From the NCBI RefSeq assembly GCF_014132355.1, contig NZ_BLZO01000043.1, positions 1-64,000 on the forward strand: 64,000 nucleotides of DNA, given 5' to 3'. Below the pieces are notes generated by a model. The model was not told where the DNA came from. It did no database searches and saw nothing but the letters and a program-made list of their open reading frames with translations. The translations under genes and the position numbers were made by a program. The stretch is from Okeania sp. KiyG1. GTDB lineage: Bacteria > Cyanobacteriota > Cyanobacteriia > Cyanobacteriales > Microcoleaceae. Shown piece after piece: positions 1 through 11,998 of this stretch (position 1 is its first letter; every line of letters begins with the position of its first letter).

Positions 1-3000
1 CCCAACTTTGACTACATCCCATCTCCTTAGCTATTTTCTCCTGGGTTACTTTTTGACCAAAACGTAGTAACTTCATACCCAGTTCAATGGCCATCTTAGT
101 GTCAAGGTCTCGTCGGGTTGCAGCTTCGGGACATAAATCATAAGCCATCATTTTATTGATTTGGCATCCGGGAAATTTATCTTTTAGCTGCCAAATCAAA
201 TGTTCCGAATAATCCCCCAGTAGATGAACTTCCTTCTGTTTGTGAGGCTGTAAATGCGCTCTGAGACGACCGACTAACTGTAATTTTTCACTGACCACAG
301 AATGCTGGATATACTCCTTAAACTCCTCAGTAGGGTTAGCAGGATTAGCATACTTACCAGTCAAAGTTCTAAAGGAAGCCGCCTTAGCACCTAGATTTGC
401 CGTAGGGTTGCCTATAGCGATGATTACGTCATAGTCCTGGAGTATATTAGTTCCTCGGTTATCTCGCCACCAATAACCAAAATAATCAATCCCTTGTATA
501 TCTTTATAATTAGAGAGTTGCCCCTGAAAATCAATCAAAGCTATTTTCGCCTTTTTACCAAGCTGTGCTGTAAGAGATATGGAATCCGCTATAATTTTTT
601 CTACACCTTTGATTAATCGTTTTGGTAGCGAAGCTTCACTCAATCCCTTTTCTCTCTGTTCCTTACTATCCCGTTGTGCTCCACAACTACCGAAACCACC
701 TACTAATTTAATAACTAAATTAGTAGCAGCAGGTGTAGCGACTTTATATTCCAGGATATCCTCAGAATCAACACCTATACGCATAGCTATATCTTCAGGT
801 CGTGCTGTTGCGTCCTTATAGATAATACTCTGAGCATTGAAAAGACTCCGCTTTACATGGTTATCTGACTGAGTTATATAAAACCCATAGCTTTTAGCTT
901 GGATATATCCCCTACTTCCAGTCAGAACATTTAGTAGTGGAGTAACAAAGTTTAATTTACACTTTTCATCAATCCGTTTTCGTTGGATTTCCCAAGGCAA
1001 ATTATCATCCTCAATCAAATTTTCTAAGTTTGGTTTATATACTTCTTTGAGGATTTGAACTACATCTTCAACAGTAGGACTTACATTGACAACCCTAATA
1101 TCCTTATTTCCAAATACCCGAACTTCTCCCCAAATATTTGTATCAGTTTTAGTTAAAAATTCAACAGCAGATAAATTCCACAAAGCACGATTAATTAATT
1201 TTTCTATCCATGAACCTTTAATACTTTTTAATTGAAGTACATCACTGGAATTAGAATTGCCTGATTTAGCTTCTAAAAAAAGCGTTTTTTCTTGCTCTGT
1301 AATTAGACCATGACTACAATAAAGATCGGCTAACTTCTCAAACATTAAATTAATAAACTCATTATGATTCAATCCATTTTTCTTAATGTTGGGAGTGGAA
1401 TCTATAAATACCATCATTTCCTTCATTATTTGGATTAAAGGAGAGAGAGCGCGGAAGATAGCATTGCCATAATGCAGGCCATCTACTTGATGCTTTATGA
1501 GGTTAGTTCCTAATTCATAGAAAGCTTCATTTAATGATTCACTACCTACAAATATGTCCTTTGTTGATTTAAGAATCTTGGCAGCTTCATCTACTACTGC
1601 AATATCTGTTTCAGATAGTGTAGAGAGCTGTTGAGGATGAGAACGGATAAATGGTGCGTATTGTTTAGTTTTCCAGCGCCCAACCAGCAGTGGACAAACT
1701 ACTTTACCGTCCTCATTCAACAACTTGGGACATCCTTGGCATCCAGCAGAAGCTTTACCGCCGAATAGAGTCCGATTTTTAAATTCGGGGAAATATCTAA
1801 ATATAGCTTCTCTGATGCAAGATGCTTCTATAGTAGGCTCTTCCTTACCTTTAGGTCGGCGGATATGAGGGTATCCCAAAGGCGTTTGCTTGGTAGTATC
1901 TTCAACTAAACCACTATGACGAGATGGCAAAACAACCGAATTACTCTCAATGCTTTCTGTAGTGGGGTTACGCGGGTCGTCACAAATATAGTAGAGAGTA
2001 GGGTCGTCTTCAGATTTTTTTTGTGTATGGGGATTGATTCCCAAATAAGGTGGTAAATTACCTGTGTCATGGCTTTTGCCAGTACCAGTACCACTAGAGT
2101 CAAACAAATTTTTGATACCGCGTTTGACCATAAGAGCTTCAAAAATATTCCTCATCCCTGGAGGAACTACATAAGCTGGACTACCTTGATTTTTCCAATC
2201 TTCAAAGTCTGTTGGTACATTCCAGTTATTAGGATCATCTCCTAATCTAATTTGAATTTTACCTAATAGTAAAGGCGGTTCCCATTTAACTATTGCTGTA
2301 GTAGTTTCTGCTAAATGTTTTGCTTCTGCAACATTCGCTTGACGAATACGTTGTTTTTCTTTGGGGTGTAGCTCTGGCGCGGGTGGTAGTTTGCCATTCC
2401 GACGGAAATACTTATAAGCAGGTCTGGCTACCTTATCTTTAAGATCTTGAGCCAGATTACTGACTGTATCTTTTAGTAGACGTGGGAACTTGTGTTTGAA
2501 GTTGTATTCAGTTTCAGGTATTAATTTAGACTGACTTTGTTTCTGCGGTGGTTTCCACTCCGGCAGTTCTACGCCAGCATCGTCAGCCAACTCTTCAACT
2601 ATCTCCACAAAATCCTTGCCTGTAGGTGTGCCATGCTCACCTTTCAAAAACCAACGATATTGAACAGGATGACCGCCTTCCTGACAACCATGACAATACC
2701 AGGAATTGTCTTTTGTATTTACTTGAAATGCCGTACCGCTAGACCCGTTGTGTTGTGGACAGTAACCAACTAATTTATTGGGCCCATGCTTTTTAAATTG
2801 ATGCTCGCTCCAATTATATATATCTTCTGTATTTAGCCTGGGGAGGATGTCCAGCTCTAGGATATCGGCTAAGGAGTCAGCAGTGCTGAGAGTAGGTAAG
2901 GCTTGTCTTTCTAGTTTACGTTGCTCTAAGTACCGCGCGCGTTCTGCCTTTTTCACCTCAGCTTCAGTGGTGGCCTTAGCTTCCTTGTCGGCTAGTTCTA

Positions 3001-3609
3001 GGAGTACATCTAGGATAGGTTGTGGGGCAATCGCTACTTCTGTATCTGCTGGGAATTTACCCAGCTATATCTACCAGTTGTTGGATGGTAGGAGGGCGGC
3101 AGAACGGACTGGCAATAATTATAACGAAATTCTAAAAGTTCGTCTGTGTCAGTTTTTAAGCCCTTCCACTCTCGGACTACAGCTCGGGTAAAGTTGGCTA
3201 ATTTTTCCCTATACTCCGGCGGGATTTGAAATGCTATTTGATACCGTCCTGGTTTTCCTGATGTCCAACTTACAGATTTAGGTAAATCTGGACAAATAGC
3301 CTTGAGAATAGGTTCGGCACTAGCGCCATCTACATCTATGGCCAGCAGTCCATCGGATATCTCACCTAGTCTTACCCCATATCCAGAATCAAAAGCTGTA
3401 TATGGTTTACCTTTTTTACTGACTAAATCTTGCCCTTGGGTTATGGCAGTAGTGATCGCTTCCCTACTAACTGGCTCTTCATGTTGCCAGTTACTTCTAT
3501 AGGGGCGTTTTTCTCTTACTGGTGTTAATGCCAAGTTAGGAGGGATAATTCCTAAACCTTCTGCTATTTCTGAGGCTCTGGGGTGGCGATTAAATATTTT
3601 CCAATCCAT
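1..3609 (-). CDS. CyRepA1-type plasmid replication protein (primase-helicase), frameshifted, 3' end beyond window
   Basis: Likely replication initiator with primase/polymerase and helicase parts, as found on cyanobacterial plasmids and prophages. The first 190 codons look like a bifunctional primase-polymerase N-terminus: LLAIDVDG at residues 88-95 and QSVLPPSYHPTTG near residue 165. That frame stops at 3034, but the -1 frame is open from about 3060 to the left edge. It contains a CHC2-like zinc ribbon (CPQH near 2750, CHGC near 2690), a Walker A GTGTGKS at about 2071-2091 and an acidic VVDEAA. Adding one base to the A (or G) run near 3056-3063 fuses the two frames smoothly (YSWV then KFPADTEV). 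The start at 3609 follows an AGGAGG-like site. The break could be a sequencing indel or real decay. The family call is by motif and architecture. Confidence 0.75.
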
Positions 3610-3790
3610 TTTACACTTCCTCCTGTAAAGAAGTTTTGACAGCGGAGATTAGGGTAGTAGTTGCAGAATTTTGATGTTTGTGCAATAATTTGTTCATAAG
3701 TTTTTTCATTTTTGTTTGTTTTCTCTACGGGGGTGTTAGTCCCGTAGTTTTTTTTCTTTTCAAGCCTTATCTTCACACGCGATAGCGTAG

Positions 3791-5459
3791 CTAAACATAG
3801 TTATCGCGGAGCGGAACGGATGTTTGATCGCCAAAAATCATCTTCATGTGGTGTTCAACCCAACCTATGCACTGACCGTCGGCTTTCATCAGGCGGAGTA
3901 AATATTTTTGATACGCAACTTTGTCAGCCACAGTAGGTTGCGAACCAAATATGGCACCGTGCATCCATTTGTAGGGAGGCCAGTATCCATAATGAATTTG
4001 GTATTGTTTATCTGCCCAATTAGATTTTAGTCCTCGATGGTAAGCTTCTGTGAGCAGTTCATGGTAATGGCGATATTGCTTGACCTTATCTGCCGTGCAG
4101 CGTAATAGTTTGAACTCTTGAGTAGGTAAAAGTTTAGGTAATGGTGCTGCTGGATATTGATAGCCACAACAGCTACACACCTTGTCGAAATTGCGATTTA
4201 TGGCGTTACAACTCGGACAAATTTTTGTGGGAGCTACACCAGTGGGGGTGTTGTCGGATTTCCCCAGGGTAAATATTGTGGTATCCTCAATGAAACCAAA
4301 TCGTGCGATTATCCCTGCTTGGTCTAGAATTAAGAAGTCATGTTTACCCTTAAAGCGTCTTGCTGCACGGCCTATCTGTTGCCATGCCTTAGCCTTAGAT
4401 TTAGTGGGACGACATAATAAAACGCAAGAAATGGCAGGGACATCAAAACCTTCTCCCAATGCCTCACAACTTGCTAAGACTTTGATGAGTCCTGATTGTA
4501 ATTGTGAATAAATTACTTCTCGCATTTTTGTGGGCATGGTGCCGTCTACACTTGCTGCGGGGATGCCAGCTTGATTGAAGGCAGTGGCGATCGCTTTTGC
4601 GTGTGCTACATTTACAGCAAAGCCAATGGTTAATCTACCGTTGGCTAATCGCTTCCATTCGGAGACTAGAGTTTCGACGACCTTTGGCACATTGCAACGT
4701 ACTACTAACTCAGAGTTATCATAATCACCTGCTACAGTCCGCACTCCTTTGAGGTCAGCACCATCAACACTGTAGTAAATTGGGGGTGTCAAGTATCCTT
4801 TGAGGATAAGTTCGCCTGGAGTTGGAGCTGCAATGAGGGTATCGAATAGGTCTGACATTGCTTCTCGTTTTGAAAGTCTCCAGGGAGTAGCGGTGAGACC
4901 TATAAAGGTGGTATTGCCAAATTCACCTTGGTAATTTTCTAATTGTCTCTTTACTACTTTGTTCCAGGCGGTTTGATGTGCTTCATCTATTAATACAATG
5001 TCAGGAGCAAACCAATTGATTTTCCTTCGACTGAGAGTTTGTGCGCTGGCTATCTGAACTTTGGCAGAGCGAGTTTCTTTGTAGCCTCCAGCAATGACTC
5101 CACATTCAATGCCGAAGTTAGCAAATTTATTTAGTGTTTGCTTGATAAGCACATCACGATGAACGATGAACAATATAGTTTTACCACTGGAATATTCTTG
5201 ATGTATGAAGGAAGCAGCAATTATAGTTTTCCCTGCTCCAGTAGGGGCGACAATTAATATTCGGCGGTGGTTGTGCTTGATGAACTTGTATAGATCGTCA
5301 ATAACTTGGAGCTGGTAATCTCTGAGTTGGGGAATTTGTGATGATGCTATAATGAGGTTTAGAGATAATTGTTGATCTTCTTCCAGGTTTTTGAGTATGC
5401 TGCTGTAACAATGAGGGTTGCAGCAGTTTTGTTTGAGATGCTACTGATGGTAAATTCAT
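3791..5459 (-). CDS. DEAD/DEAH-box superfamily 2 helicase with C-terminal zinc ribbon, N-terminal frame break
   Basis: ATP-dependent SF2 helicase. The frame 5440-3791 contains LRDYQ (Q-motif-like), Walker A APTGAGKT near 5240, DEAH in VLIDEAHQ, SAT-like LTATPWR, and the C-terminal motifs EGFDVPAISC and QQIGRAARR, followed by a CPSC...CSCCGY zinc ribbon. A conventional TTG start at 5173 would lose Walker A, so the true N-terminus lies upstream. The frame is open to a stop at 5443 but has no ATG, GTG or TTG there. An ATG at 5459 begins MNLPSVASQTK in another frame and could join through a one-base change in the T run at 5388-5392. It lies just downstream of the replication gene on the same strand, as in plasmid replication modules. 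The helicase call is firm; the start is not. Confidence 0.8.
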
Positions 5460-5528
5460 AAGTTTTCAGTGATTAAAAAATTTTCAGAAGTGATGGGTTG
5501 TTGTATTAAGATGTATAATGGTGAAAGT

Positions 5529-6628
5529 CTATGTGGGTGGGGAGTTGTCGCCTTTGATTATTTCTAAAATTTGGCGATGTGGTAGTTTGGCAGCGATCGC
5601 ACTACTAGCTGCTCTTACCTTTTTGATCGGACATCCGACTGAGGAGACTACTGCTTTGCCCTTTTTGTACAAAGGTTTACCGTTTTTCCCTTTCTTATGC
5701 CAGCAGTAGTTCCAATACCAGTGTTTAGGATTGTATTGAGAACGTTGACCTTCTTTGACACGGGGATATTCAACTAACTCCAGTCTTTGTTTCGATTAAT
5801 TTTGTGTATTTATGAAGCCATCCACTGCCCCCAACTGGTTTGTGTGGGAGATTTTCCTACTAGAGTACTCAGTAGAAACCCTAGAGTCTTTGTTTGGTAA
5901 AGTTTTCAGAAGTTGAGCTTTTTCACAATTAATTGGACTATCAGATAATTGGCCAACAGATGTGGATTTGTTGTTTTTCTACTGCCCCCAACTGGTTTGT
6001 TGGGAGATTTTTCTATAGAGTACTCAGTAGAAACCCTAGAGTCTTTGTTTGGTAAAGTTTTCAGAAGTTGAGCTTTTTCACAATTAATTGGACTATCAGA
6101 TAATTGGCCAACAGATGTGGATTTGTTGTTTTTCTACTGCCCCCAACTGGTTTGTTGGGAGATTTTTCTATAGAGTACTCAGTAGAAACCCTAGAGTCCT
6201 GATTAAGTCTGGTTTGTAGAGTTTCAGATTTTTTGTTTTGGTAGGCCATCTTGAATTAGGCCAGGGATTGTTGATTGATTGAGGCATTCACTGTTTTCTG
6301 CTGGTTTGGACTGTGACAGTTCCCTAGAGTCCTCTGTGGAACCGCTACAATCCTGATGGTGGGTGACTCGTAGGTTTTGAGAAATTGCCTCTGGTTTCGT
6401 AGTTACACTTTCACTGGATTCCTGGCCATTGTTAAGCAAGCTTGAAAGTTCCTCTAGAGTAAGACTAAAGGGATGGGTTGTTATATGGCCTTCGGGTAGA
6501 TGCTCGTCACCGGAAAAGGTGTTATAAGATTTGGTAACGCTATCACTCATACATTGTTGTGATTCTGTTTCTGTCGTGTTGTCGGAATTGTTGTTGACGT
6601 TGGTATTGTTAATAAAATGTGGATTCAT
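5529..6628 (-). pseudogene. Broken cyanobacterial hypothetical protein with tandem-duplicated core and aromatic C-terminal domain
   Basis: Family not recognised. The first 134 codons from 6628 are polar and low in complexity (MNPHFINNTNVNNN). The frame then shifts at a T run (6229-6234) into KKSETLQTRL. A 155 bp tandem duplication follows and wrecks the frame. Beyond it, pieces in different frames read KPVGGSGWLHKYT, EYPRVKEGQRSQYNP and KHWYWNYCWHKKGKNGK, ending GDNSPPT at 5529. Joined by eye they make one plausible protein with an N-terminal disordered arm and a compact basic, aromatic C-terminal domain, reminiscent of the 157-residue protein at 55.7-56.1 kb (SGW, YWYY motifs). At least three frame changes plus the duplication make a functional product unlikely. 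Confidence 0.55.
5824..6198. repeat. Tandem duplication, ~155 bp unit, about 2.4 copies
   Basis: The unit begins at 5824, 5981 and 6136 with the same ACTGCCCCCAACTGGTTTGT sequence. Copies two and three are nearly identical. Copy one differs by a few small changes (157 bp spacing). The period is not a multiple of three, so the duplication breaks the minus-strand reading frame it lies in. It ends where copy three diverges after 6198. Confidence 0.9.
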
Positions 6629-6681
6629 TTGACTTTGGCACTCCTGTTAATAATTAACAATTAGTAATTAACAATTAATAA

Positions 6682-7044
6682 TTATTTTTTTGTTGTTGAT
6701 TTGATGATTGCGATTAAGATTTTTATGACTTCAATACAGTCTTGATTAATTGATTTAAAACCTTTTTTATTAATGTAATCAGCTTGATGTAATAGCTCTA
6801 ACCAATATTGCGTTTCGTTAGCTTCTTTGATGGCAATCCGCAGTTGATGCACAAAGTCAGCACGGCTTTCCGCATATTCAGATTCACGCACTAAAGCACC
6901 AATTGCTGTACCACTCCGAAGTATTTGTTTTGATAAAACATACTCTTTTTTATCCTGGTTTAGATATTGTGATAACTTAACTATTCGTAGTGCAAATTTG
7001 AAAGATTTGTTTTGGATTACATTATTTTTTCCATGATTTTTAAT
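6682..7044 (-). CDS. Four-helix-bundle protein (23S rRNA intervening-sequence-protein family)
   Basis: About 120 residues matching the four helix bundle / IVP-like family, whose members are found in rRNA intervening sequences, DGRs and elsewhere. Diagnostic segments are NKSFKFALRIVKL, KKEYVLSKQILRSGTAIGA, ESRADFVHQLRIAIKEANET, YWLELL and SINQDCIEVIKIL. A GTG start at 6891 would remove the first two helices. The frame is open upstream to 7044, where the only start-like codon is ATT (ATT-AAA-AAT), just after an AGGA at about 7 bases. Either it uses a rare ATT start or the original ATG has mutated. It may be an accessory protein of an unseen element; there is no RT next to it. Confidence 0.7.
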   Translation of the reverse strand: MKNHGKNNVIQNKSFKFALRIVKLSQYLNQDKKEYVLSKQILRSGTAIGALVRESEYAESRADFVHQLRIAIKEANETQYWLELLHQADYINKKGFKSINQDCIEVIKILIAIIKSTTKK

Positions 7045-7083
7045 TCCTAATTATTAATTATTAATTGTTAATTATTAATTGTT

Positions 7084-10000
7084 TTAGAAAGGTATTAAGT
7101 CTTCTTGTGTTGCCGTCTGTTCAGCATTTTGGGAAATAAAGTCTTGCCAACACGCTGTCGCTGCTTTTTCGATGGTGTCGTAGTATGGTCCGAAAACGTT
7201 GGGACTGACGTACCATTTGCCAAATCCTGCTTTGTTTTTGCTTTTATTGCAAAGGTTGATTTTCCCGCATTTCTGCGTTCCGTTCCAAACTATGTAAGTC
7301 TCACTACGGTTAAACATTGATGTGTCTTTGAGCCAATGTAGTCTTTCAGGATGTTCTTCTGTATTGGTCTGTGACTGTTCTGTGGTTGTGGATGTGTTCA
7401 ACTCATCAGAAGTTTGACTATCAGTAATATCTAAGTAGGCAGCATTATTTAATAAGTCTTGCCAAGTGATAGTATCATTGTTTTTGTGGCTGTCTTTAAT
7501 TGTTTGCTCCAAAACGCTATGGTCAATATAATTATTGATATTAACCTCTTTACCTGTTTCTAAGTCATAACAGACTCGATCTATATCAATACCATATAGT
7601 TCTTTCATTTTGTCGTTCAACTTGACAGTAGGGAAAAGTGTGGAAGTATTATCATCAAAGGTTTTCATTGAACAGGGATAGAGGTTTTCAGACCCACGGT
7701 AAAACCAAAGTACGTTTCCAGAGCGAGAGGTACGGATGCTCTCTAACCCATCAAATACAGCAGTCATTTGGTCGAGCAGGTCTAATGGTAATGGTGAGTT
7801 TTCACCTATTTGCTCTGCGTTATTTTCAGGCTTTTCCTTATTAGGGATAAAATCAAACCGAATTACCCATGCTATTTGTTGGTCGTTACCATCAAAGAAT
7901 TTGTTGATGAATTCTGCGCGTGATAGTTCTGGAAAACCTTCTGCTGCTAAGTCAGAAGTGGGTATATCGGCTAATTTTTCTTGGTAAGGTTGATGGGTGA
8001 GTTTGATGTAACCAACTTGCTTACCACCAACTCGATAGCTTTTCGTTAGTGCAGGGTAGAGAAACTCTCCCGGTCTGGCATTCCAGTCATTAAGGAAGCG
8101 TTTGGCGTAGCTATCTTTCCACATCCTCCGCGTGACTGTTTTTTGTTCTGATAGTAGCTGTGGTAGGGTTAAACCGAAGCTGATACTTTTGCCATTTACT
8201 TGATAGTTTAATTCCTCTACTGGAGGCTTTTTTGTCATTTTTTGCTCACTGCTAGATTCCTGTTCAGAGGTTTGAAGATCAGAGCGTTCGGTTGTTGGTG
8301 TGATGACGACTGGTTTGAGGTGATAGAACTTATAGGGGATATTAAGATTTACTAAAAATGCTTCTAGGTCGAAGTTATATTTAGCCAGTTCACCAATTAA
8401 TTTTTGTTCTATTTCTAGTTCGTTTTCCTCGTTGTGGTGGATGCTACCTACTTTTGTACCGTAATGCCATGCAGTGAGGTCTACCTCATCATGGCTTACC
8501 GTAAAACCTTCGAGCTTTTCGAGTTTTACTTTGATGGCATCCATCCAGGTCAGGTCTTCCCAGATTAGGTCTTCGTTGTCATCAGGAAAGCTAGAAGCAG
8601 TAGTATTTTCAACGACTTCTGAGTTTTCTTTGTTGGTATTAGTGTTGTTAACAGTAGTTGCTGCTATCAGACCGCCAAATTTCAGTGCAGCAAAGTTTTC
8701 TGCTGTGGGTTCATCGCTTAATGCTTCAGTGTGAAGGCTGTCATTTTTAGCTGTCTGTTGAGCTGCAATATAACGGAGCAAACCAATGTTTACTTGTTCT
8801 GGCACATTATCCCCGTGGTCTAAGGAGTTCAGCCATTGAATAGTGGCTACTTGTCCATTGACTAACTGTAGTACTCCTTGTAGTCCGCGTCCCTCTTTCC
8901 AAGTGGGAGCGACGACGCATCCAGGGATAAAGATGGCTGGATTACTTTTGCCAATATGCTCGAATGGGTCTAGTTCAAAGCAATTATCAAGTGATGCGAA
9001 TTCTATCGATTCAATTAAACCTTTGATGTCGATTCCGTAGGAGATTTTGAGGTTTGCTATTAAGCCTTCTTCTGCTACTAATTTATTTGGATTTAGTTCG
9101 ACAGAACCTAGTCTGTATTTCTGTTGATAGAAGGTTAATTTGTTGTTGTTTTTTTGAATGTTTAAGTCGGTTTGGTATGATTGGATTGCTGAAAATAATG
9201 TGTCTAATTCTTCTTTTGTTGATTCAATTGTCTGACTGCCATTATTGTTAGGGTTTTTGGGAGAGGGAGTCGGAGTAATGGAGCCTCCATTATTAGTGTC
9301 ATTATCATCAGTTTGTTCGGGGTCCTTTTCAAATATTTTTTGATGTTTATGGCGTATAGTTTCTGTCAATTCGTTCCAGGGTGGAGTTGATTCTACAAGT
9401 TTATTGAGTAGATTATTGGCAGTTTCCAAGTCTTGTTCATTCCAGGTTTCTTTAATTAGTAATTCTTTGATGGGTTCCGAAGTGATGATGTAATTTTCTA
9501 TTTCAATTGATTGTTCACCTTTGATAATATCAATGGTTAGTTGATTGAGTAGAAATGAATATTGTTCTAATAGATTATTAATCAACTCTTCGTCTGGTTT
9601 GATTTCTAAATCATTAACTTTGACGGAGCCTAAGTAATTTTCTAACCATTCTTTACCGTTGTAAGCTTTAAATATTTCTCCTTGACGGATGACGATGAAA
9701 TTCAAATGATTAGAGAGGCAGTGGAGTGCATTTTGGAGAGTGTCTAGATGGTTCAATTCTTGTTCTAAACTACTTACTCCTGTTAGATAATCACGATAAT
9801 TACCTAGCTTTTGTTTTTCGATGTCTTCGATTAAAGTACCTATGTCGATGCTGTACAAGTCTTCGAGTAGGTGGTATTCGCGTTCTGGAATTTCTAACGT
9901 ATCATTGCTTTTGAGAAAGATTGTGCCTAATTGATTTTCTCCCGACAGGATATGAGCTGTGTTTGAGTTTTCTTCCCTAGTTATTTTAAGTAAGTCCGTG

Positions 10001-10304
10001 TCGTAACTGTTAATGGTGTCCATCAACAATTCAAGGTTGTCAATGATAGGGCAGTCAAACCACCAAGTTGCTCTTTCGATCGCTTCTTCTATCGTCTTGA
10101 CATCGTTGATAAATCGGGTTTCGTGGGAGACTAGGAAGGGGAAGGTTTTCCCATGTTCTGTGTGAGAAATATCAGTTACTTTTACCCAATTACTACTGTT
10201 TTGTGTGTCTGATGAGTAGATAAATATTTGATTATTATCTATGGTTTTTATTACCCAATTTTCTAATAGTAATGGTGTGATTCTTTCTGTGAGTGTTAAT
10301 GTTT
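7084..10304 (-). CDS. Very large hypothetical protein with an ASCH-like central domain
   Basis: Roughly 1,070 codons. The part from a TTG at 10029 gives 981 residues, but the frame is open a further ~90 codons upstream with protein-like content (ENWVIKTID, ATWWFDCPIIDN) and no usual start. A one-base addition to the T run at 10302-10306 would fuse it to the methyltransferase gene before it. Several repeated modules share a pattern such as LGTIFLKSND/LGSVELNPNK and YSIDIGTLIEDIE/YGIDIKGLIESIE, separated by polar linkers (PTPSPKNPNNNG). Residues about 615-735 of the 981-residue form resemble ASCH/PUA-like domains: LTLPQLLSEQKTVTRRMW, PGEFLYPALTK, VGYIKLT and WVIRFDFI. The function is probably nucleic-acid related, but that is inference. 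Confidence 0.55.
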
Positions 10305-11998
10305 TTCTACTTCTTTGGGGTCAACTTCAACTTCAACCTGTGTAGATTCGTTTTTTGTTGGTAACTTTACTTCTCCAAACTGAGAAAATACTTGTCTAAA
10401 TTTCTCTATATTTTCTCCCCAATAGACTAGACAATGTGACTGACGTGCGGGTAGTTTTGGTTGGTAATTAACGTCTAGGAATTTAATCCTTCCTTTCCAA
10501 AAACAGATGGGTTGATTCCACAGTGGTTTAAACCATTTAGTATCTGTTGATGCTGGCAAGAGAGCGATCGCTTCTGTGACGTTACTGTCATTAACTTCTG
10601 AAATCAGTTTCTCTATCCATTTACCAGGACAGCTATAGGGTGGGTTGATGAATACTTTCCCAAACCATACACAAGCAAGTCCATCTTCTCTTATGGTTTT
10701 GTGGTATTTTGCTGGTATGTGTTTTCCGTCGTCAGAACAGGGGTCTAGGTCTATTTTTCCTAACACAAGTTCTACTAATTCAACAATCTCTGGTGGTGTG
10801 TACCAACAGTCTGAGGATTTTGGTTTAGCTGTTTCTATTTTTGAAGAATTGGATATTGGTGGCTCTTTTTTTACTAAACCTGTTAAGATTTCAGCAAACT
10901 CATGAACATCTCCCGAATAGTAAACTTTTTCATACCCAGGACGAAAATACCAATAACTACCGTCGTTATAGCCTACTTCAATACTTTCTTGATTTGGGAT
11001 ATAAGAAGTGCCCAACTTACCTACAGTACAGCTTGAATGACTTTTGACAAACTTACCTCCTACTTTTTCTGGCACATTGTACAATCTCTGTAGAATGGCT
11101 TCTACTGCATCGGGTTTACCTGCTTTGAATTCTTCCCAGATAGCCTCCGCAAATAGTTTAGTAGAGTTATCTGGTTGAATCCAGTTTCCTGAGTTGGTTT
11201 TTTGTTTAAACTTGATTTCATGCTCATCTTTGATATCGTCCGGAATTATCCGGAAATACCTTTTAAAAGAACCTTTTTTTACTTCTCCGGTACTGCTGTT
11301 GTACCAAGTGACAGTAGGAACCGTAGCTACATCTACTATCTCAGCAGTGTCTATTTGGGTATTTTCTGCTGCCTTAAGCTGAGGAGTTATGCTATCTTTT
11401 GATTTCTGCTCCGCTAAAACTATATCCGTTTTTATACCTTTCAATATTTCAGCAAAGGCAAGAAGGTCGCCAGAACAGTAAACTTTGTTGCGACCAGGAC
11501 GGATATACCAAAAGTTACCGTCGTTATGACCTACCTCGATATCTTCATTCTCGATCTGAAAAACGCCAAAAGTTTCATTTAGATGGAAAGTGCCGGAAGT
11601 ACCTAAATTACATAAAGAAGCAGTAAACTTACCTCCTACTTCCTCTGCTGCTTCGTACAATTTCTGTCGAAAATTTTCAGCAGGTTTTCCTAGTTTGAAT
11701 TCTTTCTCCACCCTATCTATTAAGGGTTGAGTAGTGGGATTGATATCTTTACTCCACCTCTTGGCGGATTCAGATTTTTTGAGACCTACTTGATGTTGAT
11801 TTTGTTTGTTGTTCCAAAGTACCCGAAAATACCTTCGTTCGTTCCCTGCACTTACTTCTCCACTGATGGAGTTGTACCAAGTTACATCAACATCTTTTGA
11901 TGCGTTCTCTGTTGCAGGCAGTTCTGTCTGATTGTCTAGACTATTATCATCTAGACAATTACTACTTTCGGTATATTTTGAGGGTTTTGTGTCCGAGA
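10296..11998 (-). CDS. Phage-type DNA N6-adenine methyltransferase fused to repeated N-terminal modules
   Basis: The C-terminal third is a phage Dam-type N6-adenine methyltransferase: WYTPPEIVELVE, KIDLDPCSD (SAM-binding region), the catalytic NPPY in FINPPYSCPGKW, then ALLPASTDTKWF and FWKGRIKFLD. The N-terminal part repeats a module: VTWYNS...GEV...RYFR, KxGKP, VGGKF, LGTS, EVGHNDGNFWYIRPG and YCSGDLLAFAEIL appear twice. A GTG at 11711 would start after the first VTWYNS unit (DVTWYNSISGEV near 11870), yet that unit clearly belongs to the repeat, so the coding region begins further upstream. There the frame has no start and overlaps the preceding small gene, with a T run at 12004-12009. Host or element DNA modification is the likely role. 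Confidence 0.75.

Noticed and set aside
579-821. Plus-strand open frame of 80 codons
   Set aside because: Antisense to the continuous replication-protein frame, which has recognisable motifs; its translation is low in protein character.
1906-2142. Minus-strand open frame of 78 codons
   Set aside because: Shifted frame inside the replication protein next to its Walker A; the true frame continues through.
3564-3776. Minus-strand 70-codon frame overlapping the rep start
   Set aside because: Lysine/asparagine-rich leader-like sequence with no family similarity; more likely the 5' leader of the rep gene.
5824-6198. Repeats considered as a CRISPR array or iteron origin
   Set aside because: Full-length tandem copies of a coding segment, no spacer structure.
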